A DNA stretch of 64,000 nucleotides from Streptomyces asoensis (GCF_013085465.1 NZ_CP049838.1:5332001-5396000), one strand, 5' to 3'; positions 44,354 through 53,742 are shown, counted from the stretch's first letter. Made by a program: numbers and translations. Notes: a model not told the origin generated them from the letters alone.

Positions 44354-46471
44354 ATGGTGGCACCCGCTGTACTCGCGGCCGCGGCGAAGGCCGCGAAGGT
44401 CGCCAAGTCCGCCAAGAAGGCGGGCAAGCTCGCGGCCGGGCCCGGGGGAGGCCAGAACGGCGACGGCGGCAAGAAGAAGGACAAGCCCTTCAAATGGTGG
44501 ATGATCATCGGCGGCGGTGGCGGACTGGCCGCCGCGTCCGTGATCTTCCTGGTCCTGCTGCTCATCGGCAGCATGGTCGGCGGCGTGGGCAACGGTGCGT
44601 CGAACGCGGCCTGCGGCGACTACGCCGACAACGCCAGCGCCGGCAACACCGGTGATGCCGCCGCCACCAACCCGATCATGCCGGCCGGAAAGATGTACAT
44701 GCCGAGCGCGACGGCGCGCGCCGAGATACCGCCGAAGATGATCCTCGCCGCGATGCGTGCCGCCGCCAACTACGACGGCCTCGACTGGACGCTCATCGCC
44801 GGGCAGATGTACCAGGAGACCAAGTACGGCCAGGACAAGTCGGCCGCGCCCGGTGGCAAGAACTCCCTCGGCTACATGGGCATCCTCCAGTTCGGCACCC
44901 CGGCCTGGACGGACTACGGCTCCGACGGCAACGACGACGGCAAGAAGGACCTCTACAACATCGACGACGCGGCCTGGGCCGCCGCCAAGTTCCTGCACGC
45001 CAAGAAGGCTGAGACCGAGCCCTTCAAGGCGCTTCAGAACTACTCCGGTTCCACGGCCTCCAACACGATCTACCCGAGGGTCGTCCTCACCCAGGCCGCC
45101 CGGTACCGCGGGGTGCTCACCGGTGACCAGGACCTCATCGAGCGCTGGTACGCGCACCTGAAGGAGACGGTCGAGAAGAACCCCGACTTCCCGACTCTCG
45201 GGCAGCAGTCGGACATCCCGGAGCCGGTGGGCAACGACGCCCAGCCCGGCAAGGCCCTCAGCATCGCCTCGTCTCCGGCCCGCTCCTGGTCCACCCCGCC
45301 GATGGACGACGACGGCGAGACCGTCACCGCCATGGCGCCGGCCGGGTACAGCACAGGTCTGGCGAGCACGACGAGTACCGCGAGCGTGACGACCGTCGCC
45401 TTCCCCGAGGCCAAGCAGCCCACTGCGGTGGGGGGCAAGGACTGGCAGTGGCCCATGAAGGAGAGCACCTACTCGCTGGGCACGCCCTACCACCAGAACG
45501 GCAGCATGTGGAGCCTCGGCTACCACACCGGCCTCGACCTCGTGGCCACCTCGGGTACGCCGATCTACGCCCCGGCCGACGGCAAGGTCGTCCACGCCGG
45601 CCCCGGCGGCTCGTACGGCAACGAGACGGAGATCCAGCACGCGGACGGCGTCATCACGCTCTACGCGCACCAGACCACGATCAAGGTGTCCGTCGGCGAC
45701 AGCGTCAAGCGCGGTCAGCAGATCGGCACGGTCGGCGCCACCGGTAACGTCACCGGCCCCCACCTGCACTGGGAGGTCCGGGTTCCCGGCGTGGACAACC
45801 CGTTCGTCGCCGGTCAGGACCAGGGCCCCGGGATGGTCGACCCGAAGGCCTGGATGGACGGCCGGGTCACCGCCAACCCCGACTACGGCACGGTTCCCGG
45901 CTCCGAGGAGCAGAGCAGGGACGACCAGTACGCCCAGTGCGCCGAGGGCAACGGCGGCGCGGCCGTCGCCCCCGACGGGGCCGGTGCCTCCGGTGTCATC
46001 CCCGACTCCGACGACCCGGTGATCCGCGCGGTCCTGGGCTGGGCCCAGCGCGGCATCGGTACCCCGTACGTGTACGGCGCACCGCGCCTCCAGGGCCAGA
46101 ACCCCACCAGCTTCGACTGCTCGAGCTTCACGCAGTGGGCGTACTACATGGCCAGCGACGGAAAGATCGACATCGGCAGTACGACGTACTCGCAGCAGCC
46201 CTACCTGAGCAAGTACAAGGTGGATCTGTCCGATGCCCAGCCCGGTGACGTGATCTTCTTCGGGCCGGAGGGCGGCGGCAGGTCGAGCCATGTCGGGCTG
46301 GTCTGGGACGCCAAGGGTCACAAGATCCTCCACGCCCCTCGCCCGGGCAAGTCGGTCGAGTTCAGCACCTGGGACTACCAGGCCGAGATCACCGGCGTTT
46401 ACCGCGTCCCGATCCCGCAGGGCACGAACGCGGTCGAGGGCGACGGCACGAACAACACAGCGGGCGCCTGA
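44354..46471 (+). CDS. Three-domain cell-wall hydrolase (SLT + M23 + NlpC/P60)
   Basis: The 705-residue protein has a Lys/Ala-rich cytoplasmic head and one span (about 51-77, WMIIGGGGGLAAASVIFLVL). A lytic-transglycosylase-like domain follows (about 125-270, with QMYQETKYGQ, likely Glu155, and GYMGILQFG). Next is an M23 metallopeptidase domain (about 370-490, HTGLDL with His391 and Asp395, and PHLHWEVR). A NlpC/P60 domain completes it (about 555-690, SFDCSSFTQWAY with Cys589, SSHVGLVW with His646). Type IV systems use a VirB1-type hydrolase to open the wall; here three different cleavage chemistries sit on one anchored chain. The start is 7 bases after the VirB8-like gene. Confidence 0.9.
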   Translation: MVAPAVLAAAAKAAKVAKSAKKAGKLAAGPGGGQNGDGGKKKDKPFKWWMIIGGGGGLAAASVIFLVLLLIGSMVGGVGNGASNAACGDYADNASAGNTGDAAATNPIMPAGKMYMPSATARAEIPPKMILAAMRAAANYDGLDWTLIAGQMYQETKYGQDKSAAPGGKNSLGYMGILQFGTPAWTDYGSDGNDDGKKDLYNIDDAAWAAAKFLHAKKAETEPFKALQNYSGSTASNTIYPRVVLTQAARYRGVLTGDQDLIERWYAHLKETVEKNPDFPTLGQQSDIPEPVGNDAQPGKALSIASSPARSWSTPPMDDDGETVTAMAPAGYSTGLASTTSTASVTTVAFPEAKQPTAVGGKDWQWPMKESTYSLGTPYHQNGSMWSLGYHTGLDLVATSGTPIYAPADGKVVHAGPGGSYGNETEIQHADGVITLYAHQTTIKVSVGDSVKRGQQIGTVGATGNVTGPHLHWEVRVPGVDNPFVAGQDQGPGMVDPKAWMDGRVTANPDYGTVPGSEEQSRDDQYAQCAEGNGGAAVAPDGAGASGVIPDSDDPVIRAVLGWAQRGIGTPYVYGAPRLQGQNPTSFDCSSFTQWAYYMASDGKIDIGSTTYSQQPYLSKYKVDLSDAQPGDVIFFGPEGGGRSSHVGLVWDAKGHKILHAPRPGKSVEFSTWDYQAEITGVYRVPIPQGTNAVEGDGTNNTAGA

Positions 46472-46525
46472 GGCCTGGCGCCTGCCTGCCCCTCCTGTCG
46501 TACCTCACCTTATGGAGCAAGGAAG

Positions 46526-47914
46526 TTGACGAAGCCACGTACCGCCTTCATCGCCGGTACCGTGTTGTCCCTGGGACTTCTCACCGGCTGCGGAGGCGGT
46601 GACGAGTCGGCGGGCACGGACGCGACGGGATCGGCCTCCCCGCACGCGTCGGCGACCGCGGCCAAGTCGCCCGCCTACCCCGGCGATCCGATCCCCGGGC
46701 TCTCCGCCAAGCCGGCGTGGAGCCTTGCCCAGAAGACCGACGCCGCCCAGTGGTGCGCCGGCGACGCCGCTCTCGCGTCCGACAAACAGGGGCAGGACGG
46801 CATCTGCGCGGTCGGCGACGCCTTCCTCCTTGTCGAGGACCTGTCCGCACCGGTCGCGGAGGGCGAGACGGAGCCGCAGACGGCGCACTTCGTCGGTCAC
46901 CTCTACGACGCGGCGACCGGTAAGGAGCGCAAGGCCTTCACCGTCGAGTGCACGTACGACCCGTCCGTGAATGACGCACCCAGCCGCGACATGCAGGTCC
47001 AGGTGGGCGCCTGGAAGGACGGCTCCCCGGCCGTGCTGATCCGCAGCTGCGAGAACGCCGAGGCGAGCGGCCTGAAGAAGGCCGCGGTGAAGACCGTCTA
47101 CACCATGTACGCGCCCAGCGGCGCGAAGCTGGGCAGCTCCACCTACACCGACGAGGAGCACGCGGGACTGCCCGTCATCCGCGGGCATGTGCTTCTGCCC
47201 GGCGGAGGGAACGACGACCGCACCCTGGCCCCGGTCGGCGGTGGCAAGGACCTCGTGCTTCCGGCGAATCTCGCCGAGGCCGACCCCATCGGCACCGGAC
47301 AGGGTTACGCGATCGAGGGCGACGGCAGGAACGAACCTGTGTCGGTGATCGACCGCGGCACGGGCAAGTCCCTCTGGACCACCACGGACCTCACCCCGCC
47401 CACAGACGTCGCTGCGCAGATCGAGGACGGCGAGGAGCCGGATGCCGAGCTCTACCCTCTCCACGGCGACCAGGGCATCCTCGTCTGGTCGGCGAGCGGC
47501 TCCAACGACGCGGTGATCACCACGGTCGACCTGCGTACCGGGGCCACCGTGGCCGTCGGTCCGCGCACCACGCTCAAGGAGTTCGGCCAGGTCGACGTCC
47601 CCGTCGTCTCCCCCGACGGCACGACCGCCGTCGTCGACTTCGCCGGGGAAGCGGTGGCCTGGAACACCCGGACCGGTGCCGAGCTGTGGCGGCAGGAGGC
47701 CGACGACAAGGAGATCCGGCCGGTGGCCGTGACGACGGGCGATGTCCTGTTCGCGGAGCTCGAGTACGACCAGGGGGCCCTGTCGATGGGGACCAAGAGC
47801 CTGCTCGGCCTGCTGCCCGAGGGAACGAACGCGCCCACGCAGTTCACCACGAACGGCTACACACTCATCCCCGCCGACAACGGCCTCTTCGCCTTCCTGG
47901 CGACAAAGGCCTGA
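46526..47914 (+). CDS. Beta-propeller lipoprotein, TTG start
   Basis: TTG 46526 follows GGAG 8 bases upstream. The 462-residue product begins with a lipoprotein signal ending LGLLTGC (Cys22). The rest is propeller-like, with repeated blocks such as VIDRGTGKSLWTTTDL, TVDLRTGATVAVGPRT and AWNTRTGAELWRQEA, the style of PQQ-type beta-propellers. It is probably an outer-face scaffold of the locus, lipid-anchored to the membrane. No catalytic site is seen. It is cotranscribed with the wall hydrolase (54-base gap) and the VirD4-like gene (56-base gap). Confidence 0.75.
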   Translation: MTKPRTAFIAGTVLSLGLLTGCGGGDESAGTDATGSASPHASATAAKSPAYPGDPIPGLSAKPAWSLAQKTDAAQWCAGDAALASDKQGQDGICAVGDAFLLVEDLSAPVAEGETEPQTAHFVGHLYDAATGKERKAFTVECTYDPSVNDAPSRDMQVQVGAWKDGSPAVLIRSCENAEASGLKKAAVKTVYTMYAPSGAKLGSSTYTDEEHAGLPVIRGHVLLPGGGNDDRTLAPVGGGKDLVLPANLAEADPIGTGQGYAIEGDGRNEPVSVIDRGTGKSLWTTTDLTPPTDVAAQIEDGEEPDAELYPLHGDQGILVWSASGSNDAVITTVDLRTGATVAVGPRTTLKEFGQVDVPVVSPDGTTAVVDFAGEAVAWNTRTGAELWRQEADDKEIRPVAVTTGDVLFAELEYDQGALSMGTKSLLGLLPEGTNAPTQFTTNGYTLIPADNGLFAFLATKA

Positions 47915-47970
47915 CCGGCACCCGGCCGATCCCCACCAGGCCAGGAAGTCCAGAAAGGACGGACCCGCGG

Positions 47971-49701
47971 GTGACCGCAGAACAGCAGAAGAAACCCCGC
48001 GCCGAGGACGACTGGACCTTCGAGATCGTCATCGCCGTCGCGGTCGTGCTCCTCGTCGGTGCCGGTGCCTGGCTGGCGGCGAAGGTCGGGGCCGGGTACG
48101 CCGACGCGCCCGCGCCGCCCGCGAACCCGCTGACGTTCCTCGTAGAGGTGATCAAGGGCGACTACAGCTGGCCGGGTTCGGCGGCCAGTGCCGTCGCGGC
48201 CGGCGAGGCGGTGGTGGTCGGGATCCTCGGCCTGGCCGCCTACCGGGTGCGGGAGCGGTTCAGGAACAAGCCCAAGGTGGACGGTGCCGCCCAGCACCTC
48301 GCGAAGGGCGAGGAGCTCGGCAAGCTGACCATGAAGGGCGCGGCCGCCACCGCCGAGCGCCTCGGGGTGCAGTCGGGCACGCCCGGCGTGTTCATCGGAC
48401 GGTCCGTCAAGGGGCGTCAGCCGCTGTACGGGTCGTACGAGGACATGCACGTCGACATCTGGGGCCCGCGGACCGGTAAGACCACCCGGCGCGCCATTCC
48501 CGCCATCCTGGACGGGCCCGGCGCCGTCCTCGTCACCTCCAACAAGCGCGACATCGTGGACGCGACCCGGGGTCCGCGGACCGCGCGCGGCCCGGTGTGG
48601 GTGTTCGACCCGCAGCAGGTCGCGCAGGAGGAGCCGAGCTGGTGGTGGAACCCGCTGTCGTACGTCACCGACGTGGCCAAGGCCCGCAAGATGGCCGACC
48701 ACTTCGCCAGCGGCTCGCGGGACGCCAACGCCTCCACCGACGCCTTCTTCGACCCGGCCGGCCAGGACCTGCTCGCCAACCTGCTGCTCGCCGCCGCCTG
48801 CGCCAAGGCGCCGATCACCCAGATCTACACCTGGCTGTCCAACCCCAAGGACGATGCCCCGGAGCGGATCCTGCGCGGCGCCGGACACGCCATGTCCGCG
48901 GACGGGCTGGCCGGTGTGATCAACGCCCCCGACAAGCAGCGCAGCGGCATCTACGGCGTCGCCCAGCAGATGGCGTCCTGCCTGGTCAATCCCGAGGTCA
49001 ACCGGTGGGTCACGCCCCCGGCCGACGAGTACGCGGGCGAGTTCGACCCGCACGCGTTCGTCCGTAGCGGCGGCACCCTGTACTCGCTGAGCCGGGAGGG
49101 GCGCGACTCCGCCGGGCCGCTGGTGACCGCGCTGACCGTGGCCGTCGTCGAGGCGGCCGAGGAGTACGCCACCACCCAGCGCGGCGGCCGTCTCCCGCTG
49201 CCCCTCGTCGGTGTCCTCGACGAAGCGGCCAACGTGTGCCGCTGGCGGACCCTGCCCGACCTGTACTCGCACTACGGCTCGCGCGGGATCATCCTGATGA
49301 CGATCCTCCAGTCCTGGGCGCAGGGCATCGAGGTGTGGGGCGAGCGCGGCATGGAGAAGCTGTGGTCCGCCGCGAACGTCCGCGTCTACGGCGGTGGCGT
49401 CTCGGACACCCGCTTCCTGGGCGACCTGAGCGAGTTGGCCGGCGAGTACGAGCTGCGTGAGTACCAGACCAGCCGTGAGTCGGAGTTCGGCGGCTGGTCC
49501 GGCAACCGCGCGATCAGCGAGTCCACGCGCCGCGAACGCGTCCTCCAGGTCTCCGACCTCGGCGCGATGCCGCCCGGCCGGGCCCTCGTCCTCGCCTCCG
49601 GCACCAAGCCGGTGCTGGTCGAGACGGTCCCGTGGTGGGAGGGCGCGTACGCCGCCGAGGTCCAGGCCTCGCTGAAGAAGTACGACCCCGGGGCGCGCTG
49701 A
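47971..49701 (+). CDS. VirD4/TraG-like coupling ATPase
   Basis: GTG 47971 gives 576 residues. Two N-terminal spans (IVIAVAVVLLVGAGAWLAAK and AVVVGILGLAAYRV) precede the motor domain with Walker A GPRTGKTT (165-172) and Walker B LVGVLDEAA (412-420). The substrate-selecting all-alpha region lies between them, as in VirD4/TraG/TrsK proteins. Coupling proteins choose what a type IV system exports, whether relaxase-DNA or protein. No relaxase is encoded in the window, so protein substrates are the more likely cargo. It ends the plus-strand set and is followed by the strongest hairpin in the window. Confidence 0.88.
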   Translation: MTAEQQKKPRAEDDWTFEIVIAVAVVLLVGAGAWLAAKVGAGYADAPAPPANPLTFLVEVIKGDYSWPGSAASAVAAGEAVVVGILGLAAYRVRERFRNKPKVDGAAQHLAKGEELGKLTMKGAAATAERLGVQSGTPGVFIGRSVKGRQPLYGSYEDMHVDIWGPRTGKTTRRAIPAILDGPGAVLVTSNKRDIVDATRGPRTARGPVWVFDPQQVAQEEPSWWWNPLSYVTDVAKARKMADHFASGSRDANASTDAFFDPAGQDLLANLLLAAACAKAPITQIYTWLSNPKDDAPERILRGAGHAMSADGLAGVINAPDKQRSGIYGVAQQMASCLVNPEVNRWVTPPADEYAGEFDPHAFVRSGGTLYSLSREGRDSAGPLVTALTVAVVEAAEEYATTQRGGRLPLPLVGVLDEAANVCRWRTLPDLYSHYGSRGIILMTILQSWAQGIEVWGERGMEKLWSAANVRVYGGGVSDTRFLGDLSELAGEYELREYQTSRESEFGGWSGNRAISESTRRERVLQVSDLGAMPPGRALVLASGTKPVLVETVPWWEGAYAAEVQASLKKYDPGAR

Positions 49702-49720
49702 GCCGACGGCGGCACGGAGC

Positions 49721-49766
49721 ACAGGGGAGGGGCCCGGAGGCAGTCGCCTCCGGGCCCCTCCCCTGT
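49721..49766. terminator. 20-bp perfect terminator hairpin
   Basis: The stem 49721-49740 pairs fully with 49747-49766 around a 6-base loop. It sits between the VirD4-like gene and the convergent surface-protein gene and should block both transcripts. Confidence 0.88.
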
Positions 49767-49783
49767 CCGTCGTCCGTCGGGGA

Positions 49784-51061
49784 TCAGACGCGCGCCGCCC
49801 GGCGACGACGCGTGCCGAACCAGGCCGCCGCACCGCCGACGGCCAGCAGGGCGGCCGCGAGGGCGCCGTAGAGGCCGCCGCCCGAACCGGTGTTGGCGAG
49901 CGAACCGGTCGCGGTCGTGGTGTTCGTGGTGCCGCCGGTCGTGCCGCCCGTGGTGGTGGCCGCGGAGCTGGACGCGGACGCCGACGGGGAGGCGGAGGCC
50001 GAGGCGGACGCGGACGGCGACGGCGAGGTGGACGGCGTACCGCTCGGCGTGGTGACCAGGGCCGGGCCGGCCTTCACCTGGGTCCGGGCGCCGTTGAACC
50101 CCCAGGAGTCGGCCATGGAGAACAGCGCCTCCAGCGGGACGACGGTGTCCTTCTTGATGTCGCTCTTCTTGCCCAGGGAGAGGTACAGCTTGATGCTCTC
50201 GGTGCCCGCGGAGGCGCCGAAGCCCTTGGATATGGCGGGGAGTTCCCACTCGCTGTCGTTGAACTCCTTCAGCTTGACGATCTTGCCGTCGACCTCGGCC
50301 TCCAGGACGAAGTCGGGGTGGCCGGCGCCCTCGCGGAACTGCTGGGCCGACACGGTGCGCTGGAGCTCGGCGGGGAACTCGCCGGGGCCGGTGGCCGTGG
50401 CGTTCAGCACCAGCTCGGCACGCTGACCGGGCCGGGCGACGGCGCCCGTCTTCTGCTCCCACGCCACGTTCAGCTTGCCGGGCGTGATCGCCGGGTCGGT
50501 CTTGAAGACCTGGGTGTTGCGGGCCGGGTCGTCGTCGGTGTCGCCGATCAGCCGCCCGGCGGTGAGGGTGAAGTCACCGTCGTTGGTGGGGTAGGAGGCG
50601 CCGAGGCCGAGCGTGACCTTCCAGGTGTACTCGGTCTTCGCCGGGATGGAGAAGGTGGACGCCGCGTTCCCGGTGGCCGGGAAGAACAGCCCCTGGAAGG
50701 AGCCGTCCTGCCGCCCGACGGCCGACTTGGTCGCGGGCGCGTCGACCGCGGTCACGTCGAAGACGACGGAGTCCTTCAGCACCGGGCTCGGACCGTCCGG
50801 CGTGCCCGGCAGCCAGGCCGAGAACTCCTGCGCCCTGTCGGAGGAGTTGGCGACCGTCAGGATCATCGACTCCGTCGCCCCGCCGCGCTTGAGCGGGCCG
50901 GTGGGGGTGGGCGCGCCGAGCGTCATCTTCAACGCGTGTTCGCCCGCCTTGTCGGCGGCGACAGCGGTGGCCGGGACGAAGGCGGCGCCGGCGACAGCGG
51001 TGACGACGGCGGTCGCGGCCACGGTGCGGATGCGGCGGGCGGCGACGGAACGAGCGGACAT
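49784..51061 (-). CDS. Cell-wall-anchored surface protein (LAxTG sortase signal)
   Basis: ATG 51061 gives 425 residues. The signal peptide (IRTVAATAVVTAVAGAAFVP to AVAADK) spans about 1-36. The mature protein is beta-rich with two Ig-like halves (DRAQEFSAWLPGTPDGPS; RPGQRAELVLNATATGPGEF). A Ser/Ala/Pro-rich stalk follows, then the sorting signal LANTG, a hydrophobic span (LYGALAAALLAVGGAAAWFG) and the RRRRAARV tail. LAxTG is the motif cut by class E sortases in Streptomyces, so the protein is joined to peptidoglycan. A ligand or partner is not apparent. Confidence 0.85.
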   Translation of the reverse strand: MSARSVAARRIRTVAATAVVTAVAGAAFVPATAVAADKAGEHALKMTLGAPTPTGPLKRGGATESMILTVANSSDRAQEFSAWLPGTPDGPSPVLKDSVVFDVTAVDAPATKSAVGRQDGSFQGLFFPATGNAASTFSIPAKTEYTWKVTLGLGASYPTNDGDFTLTAGRLIGDTDDDPARNTQVFKTDPAITPGKLNVAWEQKTGAVARPGQRAELVLNATATGPGEFPAELQRTVSAQQFREGAGHPDFVLEAEVDGKIVKLKEFNDSEWELPAISKGFGASAGTESIKLYLSLGKKSDIKKDTVVPLEALFSMADSWGFNGARTQVKAGPALVTTPSGTPSTSPSPSASASASASPSASASSSAATTTGGTTGGTTNTTTATGSLANTGSGGGLYGALAAALLAVGGAAAWFGTRRRRAARV

Positions 51062-51701
51062 GATGAATCCCCCCAAGGAATCAATCAGCAAGCGCGCGCC
51101 GTGATGACGGCGGCGAAGGCACGAGCGAGAAGTGCGACGAGAAGGAAGAGCGAGGAACCAGGAGAGTGAGGAACCAGGAGAGCGACCGCCCGCCGGTACT
51201 GCTTGTCCCCCCGGCGGCTCGCGGTGCACTCATCCTCACCCGGATTTCACAGGTGATCAATCGTCGCTCCGTCACCACTTCGCAACAGCGCCGGAAGCGA
51301 CAATTCCGCTGGTCAGGGTGGTGCCGCGCGAGGCGGTGAGGTCGGGGTACGCGGGATCGTCGTGCGCGACCTCGGCGAGCTTCTCGTAGGCGGAGGTGGC
51401 GGGATTCAGGCGTTCCTCCGGTCCAAAGGAAGGCTGTCGTGATCGTGACCCGCGGGGAACGGCCTTGGTCGTGCGACTTTTTGCCCACTCGTTGGCCGGT
51501 TCTCTGTCCAGGTCTTTTCAACGTCTCCGCGTGCTCTCCATGCGTCTTCACCTGCTAAGCGGAGTGTGATGTTGCTACTTCGTTAAGTAGTTCCGCTTGA
51601 CGCCGATGGTCGCCGCCGCGTTGTCTTTTCAGACACCTGGGTCTACATGTCACACCCATGTGTCCGGAATCGCACCGAACGCACCTGAAGTGAGCCCCCG
51701 A
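51062..51701. other. Long gene-free stretch with a possible gene remnant
   Basis: No intact gene is visible in these 640 bases. On the minus strand 51272-51420 reads ERLNPATSAYEKLAEVAHDD, then PAYPDLTASRGTTLTSGIVA and a TGA, with strongly coding-like third positions. It has no start codon, so it may be the 3' remnant of a lost gene. The rest (51430-51700) is lower in GC and should hold the promoter of the binding-protein gene. Confidence 0.35.
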
Positions 51702-52811
51702 ATGCGTCGTATCGCCATAGCTGTGGTCGCCTCCACGATGTCCCTGTCGCTCGCCGGGTGCGGAATGCTTGGGGCCTCGGAGGAGAGCAGCAGTGCGACA
51801 CCGACCCGGAGCAACGACATCACGGTGGGCGTGCTGATGCCGGAGGAGACCAACACCCGGTACGCGGACTTCGACTACCCCATCATCAAGAAGAAGGTCG
51901 CCGAGCTCACCCAGAACAAGGGCAAGACCGAGTACGCGAACGCCGCCGGGGAAGCCAAGACGCAGAGCACCCAGATGGAGAAGATGATCGACGAGAAGGT
52001 CGACGTCATCCTGCTGGACGCCGTCGACTCGAAGTCGATCGCGGAGATGGTGCAGAAGGCCAAGGACGCGAACATCCCCGTCATCGCCTACGACCGCCTG
52101 GCCCAGGGGCCGATCGACGGGTACGTCTCCTTCGACAACGAGCTCGTCGGCGAGGTGCAGGGCCGGACCCTCGTGGAGGCCATCCCCGGCGTCAAGGCCA
52201 GCGACAAGATCGTCATGGTGAACGGCTCGCCCACCGACCCGAACGCCGGGCAGTTCAAGGCGGGCGCGCTCAACGAGCTCAACGGCCGGGTCACGGTGGC
52301 GAAGTCGTACGACACCGACAAGTGGAGCCCCGAGGTCGCCGAGGCCAACATGACGAAGGCGATCGACGCGCTGGGCGCGGCCAACATCGCCGGTGTCTAC
52401 TCCGCCAACGACGCCATGGCCGGCGGCATCATCAAGGCCCTGAAGGCCGCGGGTGTCAGCGACAGCGACCTGCCGCCGATCACCGGCCAGGACGCGGAGC
52501 TGGCGGCCGTGCAGCGCATCATCAGCGGTGAGCAGTTCATGAGCGTCTACAAGCCGTACCCCGGCGAGGCCGAGGCCGCCGCCGAGGCCGCCGTCGCCAA
52601 GGTCCAGGGCCGCGACATCCAGTTCGACGCCCTGACCCGCGACCGGGTCGACAGCCCGACCGACAAGGACATCCCGGCCAAGCTGGTGACCGTGGTCGCG
52701 CTGACGAAGGACAACATCAAGTCGACCATCATCGCCGACGGCATCTACAAGGTCTCCGAGATCTGCACCGCCAAGTACAAGGCCGCCTGCCAGGCCCTCA
52801 ACCTGGTCTGA
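51702..52811 (+). CDS. Sugar-binding lipoprotein (ABC, XylF-like), orphan
   Basis: ATG 51702 opens a 369-residue protein with lipobox SLSLAGC (Cys20). The periplasmic-binding-protein type 1 fold follows: ITVGVLMPEETNTRYADFDY, VDVILLDAVDSKSIAEMVQK, IPVIAYDRLAQGPIDGYVSF, AGVYSANDAMAGGIIKALKA and QFMSVYKPYPGEAEAAA. This is the pattern of xylose/ribose-type solute receptors, which deliver a sugar to an ABC importer. No permease or ATPase gene is adjacent, so it may serve a transporter elsewhere or act as a sensor. Upstream residues from 51597 lack a start with a ribosome site. Confidence 0.85.
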   Translation: MRRIAIAVVASTMSLSLAGCGMLGASEESSSATPTRSNDITVGVLMPEETNTRYADFDYPIIKKKVAELTQNKGKTEYANAAGEAKTQSTQMEKMIDEKVDVILLDAVDSKSIAEMVQKAKDANIPVIAYDRLAQGPIDGYVSFDNELVGEVQGRTLVEAIPGVKASDKIVMVNGSPTDPNAGQFKAGALNELNGRVTVAKSYDTDKWSPEVAEANMTKAIDALGAANIAGVYSANDAMAGGIIKALKAAGVSDSDLPPITGQDAELAAVQRIISGEQFMSVYKPYPGEAEAAAEAAVAKVQGRDIQFDALTRDRVDSPTDKDIPAKLVTVVALTKDNIKSTIIADGIYKVSEICTAKYKAACQALNLV

Positions 52812-52820
52812 GCCACGGAC

Positions 52821-52847
52821 TCCGGGCGGGCCGCGCGCCCGCCCGGA
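52821..52847. terminator. Bidirectional GC hairpin
   Basis: An 11-bp perfect stem (52821-52831 with 52837-52847) with a 5-base loop lies between the binding-protein gene and the convergent transglutaminase gene. Confidence 0.6.
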
Positions 52848-52869
52848 CCGCGCCCGCCCGCGTCGCCGC

Positions 52870-53742
52870 TCACGCCACCCGGGTGAACTCCACCGTCACC
52901 TCCGGCGGCCCGCCGGCCACGCCCCGGTAGATGCCCTTGTGCGGGGTGACGTCGTCGTAGTCGCGACCCCGGCCGACCACGACGTGGGACTCGTCGGGCC
53001 GGGTCCGGTTCGTCGGGTCGTAGCCGTGCCAGTCGCCCGCCCAGTACTCGACCCAGGCGTGGCTCTGCCCGGCCACCGGGCGGTGCAGTTCCGCGTCCCG
53101 CTCGGGGTGGAGGTAGCCGGAGACGTACCGGGTGGGCAGGCCCAGGCCGCGCAGCAGCGCGATCGTGACGTGGGCGATGTCCTGGCAGACCCCGGCGCCC
53201 TGGTCCCAGGCCTCGGCGGCCGAGGTGTTCACGCCGGTGACGCCGGGCAGGTAGGACACCTGGTCGGCGACCATCGCCGACACGGCCACCGCCGTCCCGT
53301 GCGGGTCCAGGCCCATGGCCGCCTTCCTCGCCTTCTTCACCAGCTTCGGCGGCACCGTCGTACGGGCCGTGGGGCCGGCGAACTCCAGCAGGCGGGAGCC
53401 GGCCGTGCGTTCGGCGATCGCCGGCCACCCCGGGGCCGGCGGCAGCGCGCCCGGTGGGGCCGTCTCCACCAGGCTGGACGCCGTGATGGTGAGGTCCGCG
53501 TGCGGGTCCATCAGCTCGAAGGCGGTGACCTGGGTGCCCCAGTAGTCCCAGTACGACCAGGTCGTGGCCGCCGGGCGGATGGTCACCCGGGAGTCCAGCG
53601 TCGTCTGGCCCGGCAGGGTGAGGGGGGTCATCCTGACCTCGTTGTGCGACAGGACGGCGGCCTGCGTGTAGGAGACACGGGTCGTGTGCCGGATGCGGAG
53701 CCTGCGGGTGGCGGCCGTGGTGGCCGTGGACTGAGCGGTCAT
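52870..53742 (-). CDS. Transglutaminase-like protein of the ATP-grasp/alpha-E triad
   Basis: ATG 53742 lies 10 bases after AAGGAG; GTG 53751, which overlaps the upstream stop, is the alternative. The 290-residue protein has the N-terminal beta domain of bacterial transglutaminase-like proteins (RRLRIRHTTRVSYTQAAVLS) and the papain-like catalytic core: GVCQDIAHV (Cys), SHAWVEYW (His) and WHGYDPTN (Asp). Proteins of this type sit beside ATP-grasp and alpha-E genes in many bacteria and are thought to cut or cross-link a peptide made by the ATP-grasp enzyme. There is no signal peptide. Confidence 0.88.
   Translation of the reverse strand: MTAQSTATTAATRRLRIRHTTRVSYTQAAVLSHNEVRMTPLTLPGQTTLDSRVTIRPAATTWSYWDYWGTQVTAFELMDPHADLTITASSLVETAPPGALPPAPGWPAIAERTAGSRLLEFAGPTARTTVPPKLVKKARKAAMGLDPHGTAVAVSAMVADQVSYLPGVTGVNTSAAEAWDQGAGVCQDIAHVTIALLRGLGLPTRYVSGYLHPERDAELHRPVAGQSHAWVEYWAGDWHGYDPTNRTRPDESHVVVGRGRDYDDVTPHKGIYRGVAGGPPEVTVEFTRVA

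Noticed and set aside
24073..49701. Secretion-like locus as a conjugative integrative element
   Set aside because: No relaxase, integrase, att repeat or tRNA bounds it; flanks are core chaperone genes.
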